The notes beneath the pieces are model-generated. The model was not told the origin of the DNA, ran no database searches, and was given only the letters and a program-made list of their open reading frames with translations. Positions 57,165-64,000 of a stretch of DNA of 64,000 nucleotides are shown piece by piece (positions within the stretch are counted from its first letter, which is position 1; every line of letters starts with the position of its first letter). Position numbers and translations under genes: made by a program. Location: contig NZ_QHKM01000003.1 in the NCBI RefSeq assembly GCF_003258365.1, forward strand, positions 496,001 to 560,000, written 5' to 3'. The DNA is from Hymenobacter edaphi. Its GTDB lineage: Bacteria > Bacteroidota > Bacteroidia > Cytophagales > Hymenobacteraceae.

Positions 57165-57206
57165 ATTGATATTGTGTAATTTATAATTGATATTGTGTAA
57201 TTTATA
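57165..57206 (+). repeat. Two tandem 21-bp AT-rich repeats upstream of ompA
   Basis: ATTGATATTGTGTAATTTAT(A) occurs twice without a gap (57165-57185 and 57186-57206). The block is AT-rich in a GC-rich genome and lies 137 bases before the porin ATG, so a regulator site or UP-like element is likely. No full -7 box was found between it and the gene. Confidence 0.7.
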
Positions 57207-57342
57207 GGGGTGTCGGGGCACGAAAAATGCGTTTTAATACAACTTGAAGGCTGCGGCGGGGGTATAGGCAGGCATTAATGCGTGGTGCGGGGCGGCTGGC
57301 CGCGCGCACCATTCTGCTCTGTTCAACCTAACCGTTTCGTTT

Positions 57343-58809
57343 ATGAAACACCTCGTAACTACCGCTGTCCTGGGTCTGGCGCTGTTGGCGGCCACCCCGC
57401 GCGGACACGCTCAGACCGCCGACAAGAAATGGGGCATTGGCCTGACCGGCAATGCCTTTCAGTACAAGGGCAACTTCGGCTCCAACTACTGGAAGCTCGG
57501 GGAAAGTCAGATCGGCCCCGGCATCTCCCTCAACCGCTACCTCACGCCGGGCCTCGACCTGGGCCTGCACGGCAACTACGGGGAGCTGAAAAGCAACGAC
57601 CTCGGCAACGGCACCACCCGCTTTTTCCAGACCAACGTGGTGAACGTGAACCTGGGCCTGAAGCTCAAGCTCAACAACGGCTGGGCCCTGAAGGAAGACG
57701 CCGTGGTGCAGCCCTACCTGCTGGCCGCCCCGGGCTGGACCTACACCTCGCGCGAAGGCCGCTTCAACAACGCCGTCACCGACGAAGACAAAAGCTACTT
57801 CGACCTGTTCGGGGCCGCGGGCATCAACTTCCGCCTCGGCGAGACGGTGGGCCTCTTCATCCAGACCGGGCAGCATATCCCGCTCAACGCCAACCTCGAC
57901 GGCGACCCGACCCGCGACGACAACAAGTGGGACGACAAGTTTCTGCAGCACACCGTGGGCCTGAACATCAGCCTGGGCAAAGCCAAGGACACCGACGGCG
58001 ACGGCGTGCCCGACCGCAAGGACAAGTGCCCGAACACGCCCGCGGGCGTGCAGGTGGATGCCAACGGCTGCCCGCTCGACGGCGACAAAGACGGCGTGGC
58101 CGACTACCAGGACAAGTGCCCCACCGAAGCCGGTAAGCCCGAGCTGCAGGGCTGCCCCGACCGCGACAACGACGGCGTGGCCGACGGCGAAGACGACTGC
58201 CCCGACCAGCCCGGCACCGCCGCCCTGCGCGGCTGCCCCGACGCCGACGGGGACGGCGTGGCCGACAAGTTCGACAAGTGCCCCGACACGCCGCGCGGCA
58301 CCCAGGTGGACGCCAACGGCTGCCCGCTCGACTCGGACGGCGACGGCGTGCCCGACGCCCAGGACCGCTGCCCCAACACCCCGGCCGGCGCGAAGGTCAA
58401 TGCCCTCGGCTGCCCCGAAATTCCGGCCGAAATCCGCAAGCTGGAGCAGCCCGTGCGCTTCCGCACCAACAGCACCCAGATCCTGCCCAGCTCGTACCCG
58501 GCCCTCGACAAGATGGTGCAGGCCCTGCAGCAGCACCCCGAGTACGGCCTGCGCATCGTCGGCCACGCCGACTCGCGCGGCACCGAGGAGTACAACCAGG
58601 GCCTTTCGGAGCGCCGCGCCGCCTCGGCCAAGCAGTACTTCACCGGCAAAGGCATCGACGCGGCCCGCATCCCGACGCTGGGCATGGGCGAATCGGCCCC
58701 GGCCGCGCCCAACTCCTCGTCGACCAACATGGCCAAGAACCGCCGCGTGGAGTTCCGCTTCGAGTTCTACATCCCCGGCCAGGAAGGCGGCACCACGCCG
58801 CAGCCCTAA
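57343..58809 (+). CDS. OmpA-family porin with thrombospondin type 3 repeats
   Basis: A 488-residue outer-membrane protein. Signal peptide to about residue 24 (LALLAATPRGHAQ). An N-terminal beta-barrel-like domain (about 25-210, WGIGLTGNAFQYKG ... HTVGLNISLGKAKD) is followed by four to five calcium-binding thrombospondin type 3 repeats (about 215-365: DTDGDGVPDRKDKCPNTPAG, NDGVADGEDDCPDQPG) with paired cysteines, then an OmpA-C peptidoglycan-binding domain (about 368-475, IVGHADSRGTEEYNQGLSER, KNRRVEFRFEF). It anchors the outer membrane to the wall; the TSP3 spacer is the standard OprF-like arrangement in this phylum. Confidence 0.92.
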   Translation: MKHLVTTAVLGLALLAATPRGHAQTADKKWGIGLTGNAFQYKGNFGSNYWKLGESQIGPGISLNRYLTPGLDLGLHGNYGELKSNDLGNGTTRFFQTNVVNVNLGLKLKLNNGWALKEDAVVQPYLLAAPGWTYTSREGRFNNAVTDEDKSYFDLFGAAGINFRLGETVGLFIQTGQHIPLNANLDGDPTRDDNKWDDKFLQHTVGLNISLGKAKDTDGDGVPDRKDKCPNTPAGVQVDANGCPLDGDKDGVADYQDKCPTEAGKPELQGCPDRDNDGVADGEDDCPDQPGTAALRGCPDADGDGVADKFDKCPDTPRGTQVDANGCPLDSDGDGVPDAQDRCPNTPAGAKVNALGCPEIPAEIRKLEQPVRFRTNSTQILPSSYPALDKMVQALQQHPEYGLRIVGHADSRGTEEYNQGLSERRAASAKQYFTGKGIDAARIPTLGMGESAPAAPNSSSTNMAKNRRVEFRFEFYIPGQEGGTTPQP

Positions 58810-58832
58810 CCCGGGCCCCTGCGCCTGACGTG

Positions 58833-58867
58833 AAAAGCGGCGTCCCGAGCTTCGGGGCGCCGCTTTT
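58833..58867 (+). terminator. Rho-independent terminator after the porin
   Basis: 16-bp stem with one wobble pair (58833-58848 with 58852-58867), 3-base loop, then a T tract. Confidence 0.88.
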
Positions 58868-58887
58868 TTTGATGGGCGGACGGTTTT

Positions 58888-59043
58888 TAGCCCGCTGAGG
58901 ATGCAGCCAGGGTGCGCGGAGGGCGCAGAGTCGTTCCACAACTGAGAAGAACAAGCAGTGGCGCGAGCGGGGCCATAAGACGCCGAGGGCGCAGAGTCGT
59001 TCCACAACAGCTCTGCGCCTTCCGCGCACCCTGCTGCGGGCTA
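58888..59043. repeat. MITE-like element with inverted ends and an internal direct repeat
   Basis: Terminal arms: TAGCCCGC...GCAGCCAGGGTGCGCGGA...GGCGCAGAG on the left (58888-58930) and its near-perfect complement on the right (59011-59043). Inside, GGCGCAGAGTCGTTCCACAA within a 24-bp direct repeat occurs at 58919-58942 and 58985-59008. No coding frame of note. It fills most of the 304-base gap between the porin and the DUF4252 gene. Confidence 0.7.
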
Positions 59044-59060
59044 AAGCTACCAGCATGAAA

Positions 59061-59092
59061 AAGCCCCGGCCACCACGAGGCAGCCGGGGCTT
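59061..59092 (-). terminator. Terminator after the DUF4252 lipoprotein
   Basis: Perfect 10-bp stem (59061-59070 with 59083-59092); T-rich on the minus strand beyond it. 21 bases after the leftward stop. Confidence 0.75.
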
Positions 59093-59113
59093 CAGGCACG
59101 AAAAGCCGGAATC

Positions 59114-59674
59114 CTACTTGGTGATTTCGCCCGAGAGGCCGGGCAGAATCTTCTGCAGCTGCTCCAGCTGACTCTGGGTGAAGTCGCCGCTGATGGCCAG
59201 CATGACGAACGAGTCGGGCGCGTCGGTCTGGCGGCCGGTGGCCACCACCTCCTTGATTTTGTCGCCCGAGCGGCGCACGGCGTAGCGGTAGGCGGCGTTG
59301 CCGGCGCTGGCGTCCTTGGTGGGCAGCGGCTCGTAGCGCTCATTGCGCAGCAGCCCGTCCACTTCGTTGAGCAGGCCGCGCTCCGTCAGGTCGCGCGAGG
59401 AGGCCGAGGTGGGCGCGAAGGTGAGGGCCCGGATGCTGCGCACGTTGGTCAGGGCCTGCACGGCGCTGGCATCGGTCAGGTTGCCGAGGCGGCCGAGCAG
59501 GATGCGGGTCAGGAAATCGGGCTGGAAAGTGGTGGCCCGGAAGCCGGAGCGGCTTTCGTACTTGCTGAAAAACTCGGCCACGGTGCGGGCGGGCTTTTCG
59601 GGGCCGGCGGCGCGGCAGGCGCCCAGCCAGAGCAGCACCAGTAGGGGCCAGAAACGAAACAGTCGGGAGGTCAT
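59114..59674 (-). CDS. DUF4252 lipoprotein
   Basis: A 186-residue lipoprotein: signal sequence ending LLWLGAC (acylated Cys near residue 20). The mature part fits DUF4252: an early FFSKYESRSGFRATTFQPDF, a basic middle, and the closing block SFVMLAISGDFTQSQLEQLQ. Function unknown; relatives are small periplasmic or outer-membrane proteins in Bacteroidota. It follows the unknown secreted protein (59741-61273) by 66 bases on the same strand without an obvious terminator between, so they may be co-transcribed. Confidence 0.7.
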   Translation of the reverse strand: MTSRLFRFWPLLVLLWLGACRAAGPEKPARTVAEFFSKYESRSGFRATTFQPDFLTRILLGRLGNLTDASAVQALTNVRSIRALTFAPTSASSRDLTERGLLNEVDGLLRNERYEPLPTKDASAGNAAYRYAVRRSGDKIKEVVATGRQTDAPDSFVMLAISGDFTQSQLEQLQKILPGLSGEITK

Positions 59675-59740
59675 AAGCAGGGAAGTAAGGTTGGAAACCC
59701 TGCTTACGCGCGCCCGGCGGCCGGGGATGTGGCCGGGGCC

Positions 59741-61273
59741 TTAGTCGAAGGCCACTACGTTCAGGAAAAATACCTCCCGCGGGCTGCCGTGCTCGGGCCG
59801 CACGCGCTGGTAGCCGTAGGTGAGGAAGCGGCTGCCGTACCAGGGCAGCACGCCCTGCTGCTCGGTTTCCAGCGTCTTCTCGTGCCTGCCCTCGGCGGTG
59901 GTCTGAATGGGCACCTGCAGGTCGTTGGGCGAAGCAGCTGTGCCGTCCACAATTTTGTAGCGGAACTTGTCCTTGTCGAGGTAAGCCAGCACCAGGCGCT
60001 TGCCGTCGGGTAGCGGGCGCAGGCGCACGGTTTCGGTCAGCGTGTTCTGCTCGGCGTTCTTGAGCACGAAGGTATTGTCCCAGAGCAGGGTGCCGTAGCG
60101 GTCGAAGCCGCACACCACGGCGTGGGTGGAGCGGTACCCGTCGAAATTGCGCGGGCCCAGGTAAGCGGGGCGGTAGCCGTCGAAGTAGCGCGGGCCCACG
60201 GCGCCGGGCCAGCCGTAGGCGCTGTTGCCGCTGTGGTACTGCGGATAGTACACCTCGCCCACCAGCACGTAGCCGTCCTGAAAGGGAATCATGCGGTGGG
60301 TGAGGATGCGGTAGCGCAGGTGCAGCTCGCGGCCGGCGGCGCGCAGCTCGGCGCTGCGGGCGCGCAGGCGCTCGGCCCGGCGCGGCTTCATGAAATCGAA
60401 AAAATGCTTGAGCACCGCGAAGTCGTAGAAGCGCAGCGGGGGGCGCAGCGTCGGGTCGCCGGGCAGGTTGGAGGCAAACAGGCCCTGCGAGTAGCGCGGG
60501 TCGCGTAGGGTGTAGGTGCCCGCCAGCAGGCGCTGCGTGCTGTCGCCGGGGCTAAGCTGGGCCGTGATGAGCCCGCGCCCGCTTTCGGCCTGGATAAAGC
60601 GCGAGGCCAGCAGCTGCCCCTGGGCCGAGAGCTGCTTGACCTGCAGCCGCGACAGAAAGCCGTTCGACTGGCTGACCACGTAGCCCGCCCGCTGGGTGGC
60701 CGAGTCGGGCAGAAAGGTGACTTCCGTCGGAATCGACTCGTACACGGCCGGCAGCAGCCGGAATTCCTCCTCGTCCACGTCGATGTGGAGCACCGTGAGG
60801 TGGCGCTGCACCTGCACCGTGGCGAAGAGCTTGCCGTCGAGCACCTCCAGGTCGTAGAGGTCCTCCACGGTTTTGGTATCGAAGGCGAAACCCAGCACCT
60901 CGCCCGTGCGCAGGTCCAGCCGAAACACCTGGAACCGGGCCGCCACGTACTCCGACTCGAACAGGGCAAACGCGTAGGGCGCGGCGGCCGTGGCCTGCAC
61001 CAGCCGGTACTCGCGGTCCACCTTCACCGGCACGGTGCGCAGCGGGCGCAGGTCGCGGTCGAAGTGCTGAAAGCTGTAGGCGGGGCGAAACGAGTTGCCG
61101 GCGGTGCTCTCAACGAAGACGGCCACGGACGTATCGGCCAGCGGCAGCACGCGCACGTCGCTGGAAGCGGGGTCGAGGGGCAGCTCCAGGCGGCGGGGCT
61201 GGGTGGGCGTGAGCTGGGCCCGCAACGCCAACGGACTCAGCACAAGCAGCAGGAGCGGGAAAAGGCGGGACAT
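59741..61273 (-). CDS. Secreted protein of unknown function
   Basis: A 510-residue protein with a signal peptide (PLLLLVLSPLALRAQ). Recurrent strands such as SVAVFVESTAG, RPAYSFQHFDRDLRPLRTV, FQVFRLDLRTGEVLGFAF and YVLVGEVYYPQYHSG are typical of WD40/kelch-like beta-propellers that compare measured and reported values, but I cannot assign a family. A Tyr/Gly/Phe-rich segment lies near 380-415 (GPRYFDGYRPAYLGPRNFDG, a tandem repeat of about 11 residues). ATG 61273 starts the signal peptide; a frame open far upstream has no export signal. A near -7 box (TATTTTAG) is at 61306-61313. Confidence 0.6.
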   Translation of the reverse strand: MSRLFPLLLLVLSPLALRAQLTPTQPRRLELPLDPASSDVRVLPLADTSVAVFVESTAGNSFRPAYSFQHFDRDLRPLRTVPVKVDREYRLVQATAAAPYAFALFESEYVAARFQVFRLDLRTGEVLGFAFDTKTVEDLYDLEVLDGKLFATVQVQRHLTVLHIDVDEEEFRLLPAVYESIPTEVTFLPDSATQRAGYVVSQSNGFLSRLQVKQLSAQGQLLASRFIQAESGRGLITAQLSPGDSTQRLLAGTYTLRDPRYSQGLFASNLPGDPTLRPPLRFYDFAVLKHFFDFMKPRRAERLRARSAELRAAGRELHLRYRILTHRMIPFQDGYVLVGEVYYPQYHSGNSAYGWPGAVGPRYFDGYRPAYLGPRNFDGYRSTHAVVCGFDRYGTLLWDNTFVLKNAEQNTLTETVRLRPLPDGKRLVLAYLDKDKFRYKIVDGTAASPNDLQVPIQTTAEGRHEKTLETEQQGVLPWYGSRFLTYGYQRVRPEHGSPREVFFLNVVAFD

Positions 61274-61470
61274 GGCGGTGGGAAAACGACGCGGGAGGCG
61301 GATAGCTAAAATACGGCAAAACGGGGCAAAGGCCGCACCGCCGCCGCCGGAACTGCTGATTAGATGCGCCGGGCAGCCGGACTCCACAAGCCCGCGGGCT
61401 ATTTCGCTTCGCCGCCGCCGCTCCCCGGGCCCGCCGCGGGGCGGCCGGCAGAAGGGGCGGCAAAAACAAG

Positions 61471-61500
61471 CGGCCGGCCCGCAGCGCTGCGGGCCGGCCG
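61471..61500 (-). terminator. Terminator after the EVE gene
   Basis: Perfect 15+15 bp GC palindrome (61471-61500) with T-rich DNA beyond it on the minus strand, 24 bases past the EVE stop. Confidence 0.75.
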
Positions 61501-61524
61501 TTGGCAGGGCTACAAACCGGGTAT

Positions 61525-61932
61525 TCAGTGCCCCAGCGCCAGCACCACATCGAATTCCTCCGGCGTGAGCGACATCACCGATAGCCGCGACTGGCGCAGC
61601 AGCCCGATTTGCTGCAGGCGCGCCTCGGCCTTGATGGCGGCCAGCGGCACGGGGCGGGGCAGGCGCTGGTGCGGGGCCAGGTCCACGGCCACCCAGGGCG
61701 AACCGGCCTCGGCCGTGCGGTCGGGGGCGGGGGGGGCCACCACCCGGGCCACGCCCACCACTTCCTTGTCGGTCACGCTGTGGTACACCAGCACCAGGTC
61801 GCCGGGCTGCATGCGGGCCAGGCAGGCGCGGGCCTGATGGTTGCGCACGCCGGTCCAGTCGGTGCGGCCGTCGCGCTCCAGGTCGGCAAAAGAGTAGGCA
61901 GTTGGTTCGGATTTGACGAGCCAGAAATTCAC
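61525..61932 (-). CDS. EVE-domain protein
   Basis: A 135-residue single-domain EVE protein (PUA-like fold). The signature N-terminus WLVKSEPTAYSFADL and GVRNHQARACLARMQPGDL, VLVYHSV and the C-terminal GLLRQSRLSVMSLTPEEFDVV are all present. EVE proteins bind modified nucleobases in RNA or DNA; thymocyte protein 1 is a relative. The start codon is GTG (61932). It is notable that a second modified-base reader, the SRA protein, is in the same window 16 kb away, though not linked. Single gene; a repeat of the GAACGTCATTCCGAG family lies upstream. Confidence 0.9.
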   Translation of the reverse strand: MNFWLVKSEPTAYSFADLERDGRTDWTGVRNHQARACLARMQPGDLVLVYHSVTDKEVVGVARVVAPPAPDRTAEAGSPWVAVDLAPHQRLPRPVPLAAIKAEARLQQIGLLRQSRLSVMSLTPEEFDVVLALGH

Positions 61933-61968
61933 TTCGTTGGGTGATTAGGTGAGTAAGCGAAGTGCAAA

Positions 61969-62092
61969 AGAACGTCATTCCGAGCGCAGTCGAGGAATCT
62001 CACGTGCTGACGCCTGGTAGTAAACTCAACGGGTGAAGTTACTATCGGACCAAACACGCGAGATTCCTCAGCTGCGCTCGGAATGACGTTCT
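61969..62092. repeat. Long imperfect inverted repeat, copy C (best-preserved)
   Basis: Arms of about 38 bases: AGAACGTCATTCCGAGCGCA continuing to GTCGAGGAATCTCACGTG on the left, with its near-perfect complement ending at 62092 on the right (three mismatches noticed). Inside, GGTAGTAA and TTACTAT also pair, so nearly the whole element folds. Homologous to the element at 7280-7412. Confidence 0.85.
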
Positions 62093-62109
62093 GGGGTTTC
62101 TCTTGCGTT

Positions 62110-62511
62110 CTATTTCCGGCGCACCTTCAGCAGGTTGTTGTCGAGCGAGACGATTTCCAGCAGGTAGGCCGGGTCCTGCTTGTCGTCGAGGGTGATGCGC
62201 AGCGTGTGCTCGTCCATCACCATCCACTGGCCTTTGCGGCCCTGCACGCCGTCGGTGGGGGCAATGTCGTACTGCGTGAACAGGCCGTTCTGGTCGAAGG
62301 CCATGCCGGTGCGGCCGCGCGAGGGCGGAAAGTTGTAGGTGTTGGGGCGGTACACCAGCACGTCGCCCTGGTCTTCCTCGTGGGCGTGCAGCCAGGTGCG
62401 GGTGAGCAGGTTCAGCTGCTGCTGCTGCACGCTGGTGGCAGTGTCGGGGCGGCAGGTGCTGGCGAGCAGCAGCACGCTGCACAGGGCGAAAAGCAAGGCG
62501 GGGAGTCGCAT
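62110..62511 (-). CDS. Small lipoprotein of unknown function
   Basis: A 133-residue lipoprotein; the signal sequence ends LLASTC (acylated Cys20). The mature chain begins RPDTATSVQQQQLNLLTRTW and reads as a short beta-rich domain with TYNFPPSRGRTGMAFDQNG, GQWMVMDEHTLRITLDD and EIVSLDNNLLKVRRK, resembling small lipocalin-like (stress-type) lipoproteins, but no family is assigned. ATG 62511 is preferred over 62523 because the signal peptide starts cleanly there. It diverges from polX; no good -7 box was found. Confidence 0.6.
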   Translation of the reverse strand: MRLPALLFALCSVLLLASTCRPDTATSVQQQQLNLLTRTWLHAHEEDQGDVLVYRPNTYNFPPSRGRTGMAFDQNGLFTQYDIAPTDGVQGRKGQWMVMDEHTLRITLDDKQDPAYLLEIVSLDNNLLKVRRK

Positions 62512-62622
62512 GGGCCCTAACATACGCAAGCGCCGCGGCTTCGGGCGGAAGTTGGGGCCCGTACCCGACGCCCGGGCCGCGTTTTGCGTAGTAGCTTTAC
62601 CGCCCCAAACCACCGAACTGCC

Positions 62623-64000
62623 TTGGACAACCGCGCCCTGATTCGCGCCTTCCGGCTGATGGCCCAGCTGCTGGAGCTGCACGACGAAAACCCCTTCAAA
62701 GTGCGCGCCTACGAAGGCGCCGCCGCCGCCGTCGACCGCCTCGACTTCCCCCTGGCCGACCTCGCGCCGGCCGAATTCACCACCACGGGCGGCCTCGGCA
62801 AAAGCGCCGCCCAGGCCGCGCAGGCCCTGCTCACGACCGGCACCTTTCCCGAGCTGGCCCGCCTGCAGGAGGCCACCCCGCCCGGCGTGGTCGAAATGCT
62901 CGACATCAAGGGCATCGGTCCGAAGAAAATCCGGGCGCTGTGGCGCGAGCTGGGCCTGGAGTCGGTGGACGCGCTGCGCGAAGCCGCCGAGCAAAACCGC
63001 ATCAGCGGGCTGAAGGGCTTCGGCGCCAAAACCCAGGACGCCATCCTGGCCGCGCTGGAATTTACGGCCCAGAGCCGGGGCAAAGTGCTCATCAACCAGG
63101 GCCAGGCGCTGGGCCGGCAGCTGGTGGAGCTGCTGCAAAACGGCCTGCGCACCGAGCAGGTGGCCGTGGCCGGCGAAGTGCGCCGCGGGTTGCCTGTCGT
63201 CGAAACCGTACGCGTGGTGGTGGGCACCAACCAGCCCTGGCAGGCCCACGAAATTCTCGGCGGCATCGAGGGCCTCGCGGCCGACGAGCTAACCTCGGGC
63301 CCGTTTGCCTGGCGCGGCACGGCCACGCAGTCAGGCGTCAAAATCGACGTGCAGCTGAGCAAGCCGGAGGACTTTGCCGGTTGCCTGTTTCTGCAGACCG
63401 GCTCCGAAGCGCACCTGACGGCCCCGCTGCCGGCCAAGGCCCCGGCGCCCACGCTGCGGCGGCTGGTAAAAAGCACCCGTTTCTTTACCGAGCAGGCCAT
63501 CTACGAAACCGCCGGGCTGCAGTACGTGGAGCCCGAAATGCGCGAGGGCCAGGGCGAAATCGAGGAAGCGGCGGCCGGCAAGCTGCCCACCCTGCTCACC
63601 GATGCCGACCTGCGCGGCTCCCTGCACAACCACAGCACCTACTCCGACGGGGCCCACTCGCTGCGGCAGATGGCCGAGTTTCTGCGCGACAACGGCTACC
63701 AGTACCTCGGCATCTGCGACCATTCGCGGGCCGCGCACTACGCCGGCGGCCTGAGCATCGAGCGGGTGCGCGAGCAGCACCGTGAAATCGAGCAGCTGAA
63801 TAAGGCGCTCGGCCCGTTCCGCATCTTCAAGGGCATCGAGTCCGACATTCTGGCCGACGGCTCGCTGGACTACCCCGACGAAGTGCTGGCCGAGTTCGAC
63901 TTCGTGGTGGCCTCGGTGCACTCGGGGCTGAAAATGGACCAGGAGCGCGCCACCGAGCGGCTGCTGCGCGCCATTCAGAACCCGTACTGCACCATGCTGG
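62623..64000 (+). CDS. polX: PolX-family protein with PHP domain, cut by window edge
   Basis: At least 459 residues, open to the right edge. Start TTG 62623 (LDNRALIRAFRLMAQLLELH) is chosen because family homology starts there; ATG 62659 is a possible alternative. Helix-hairpin-helix domain at about residues 8-140 (DIKGIGPKKIRALWRELG, LKGFGAKTQDAILAALEF). The nucleotidyltransferase region follows, but the expected GSxRR...DID is GEVRRGLPVVETVRVVV (residues 184-200), so both metal-binding aspartates appear lost; Asp242 in GVKIDVQL, the third, remains. A C-terminal PHP phosphoesterase begins HNHSTYSDGAHS (His335, His337). It may be a repair exonuclease rather than a polymerase. Confidence 0.85.
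   Translation, partial: MDNRALIRAFRLMAQLLELHDENPFKVRAYEGAAAAVDRLDFPLADLAPAEFTTTGGLGKSAAQAAQALLTTGTFPELARLQEATPPGVVEMLDIKGIGPKKIRALWRELGLESVDALREAAEQNRISGLKGFGAKTQDAILAALEFTAQSRGKVLINQGQALGRQLVELLQNGLRTEQVAVAGEVRRGLPVVETVRVVVGTNQPWQAHEILGGIEGLAADELTSGPFAWRGTATQSGVKIDVQLSKPEDFAGCLFLQTGSEAHLTAPLPAKAPAPTLRRLVKSTRFFTEQAIYETAGLQYVEPEMREGQGEIEEAAAGKLPTLLTDADLRGSLHNHSTYSDGAHSLRQMAEFLRDNGYQYLGICDHSRAAHYAGGLSIERVREQHREIEQLNKALGPFRIFKGIESDILADGSLDYPDEVLAEFDFVVASVHSGLKMDQERATERLLRAIQNPYCTML

Overview
The window looks like a chromosomal segment of a high-GC member of the Bacteroidota, most likely a Hymenobacter-like member of the Cytophagales; this is inferred, not proven. The support is: two large proteins ending in type IX secretion (T9SS) sorting domains, a SusC-like/outer-membrane beta-barrel receptor with a carboxypeptidase-like N-terminus, three tandem DUF4249 lipoproteins, an energy-transducer TonB with MORN-like repeats, PHP-containing DnaE and PolX, and many gene starts preceded by the Bacteroidota -7 element TAnnTTTG (or TAnnTTG) instead of Shine-Dalgarno sites. 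No rRNA, ordinary tRNA, phage, integron, CRISPR or IS transposase gene was seen.

Layout. 1-8.5 kb: a cut-off membrane protein, a PLP trans-sulfuration enzyme, a SIMPL protein, a tandem pair of GT-C mannosyltransferase-like membrane proteins, an OmpA-type lipoprotein, class I aldolase (fbaB) and accD. 8.6-11 kb: three secreted proteins sharing a glycine-zipper, two of them with OmpA domains. 11-16.2 kb: endonuclease III, a radical SAM protein, a 21-bp periodic repeat array, a small operon (unknown protein and TPR protein), a gamma-carbonic anhydrase and a TM2 lipoprotein. 16.4-22.4 kb: divergent CNNM/CorC protein and DsbD, a periplasmic isoaspartyl peptidase, a candidate structured small RNA and a divergent Lrp/AsnC regulator. 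22.6-31 kb: T9SS cargo protein, TonB protein, trxA and dnaE. 31.3-35.1 kb: DUF4249 triplet. 35.1-48.4 kb: desaturase, FAD oxidoreductase, LysM lytic transglycosylase, outer-membrane receptor, O-methyltransferase, an operon of M16 peptidase, stand-alone SRA protein and small membrane protein, then a GT9 glycosyltransferase. 48.8-64 kb: a 2259-residue repeat-rich T9SS protein, aminopeptidase P, a TSP3-OmpA porin, DUF4252 lipoprotein, an unknown secreted protein, an EVE protein, a small lipoprotein, and the start of polX running off the right edge.

Most genes are housekeeping or cell-envelope genes in single-gene units separated by strong, often bidirectional, hairpin terminators. Envelope biogenesis dominates: lipoproteins, OmpA anchors, peptidoglycan lysis, thiol redox (DsbD, thioredoxin), LPS-type glycosyl transfer and T9SS cargo.

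The best candidates for something undescribed are non-coding. (1) A leftward RNA of about 235 nt (21556-21788) has its own promoter and terminator, a tRNA-T-arm-like hairpin, and two hairpins with different stems but the same 12-nt G-rich loop. (2) A degenerate 21-bp array of about 15 units lies upstream of an unknown operon. (3) A dispersed family of long imperfect inverted repeats has at least three related copies between genes. Also notable are a PolX whose polymerase active-site aspartates appear lost, and a stand-alone SRA (modified-cytosine reader) protein in an operon with a peptidase.
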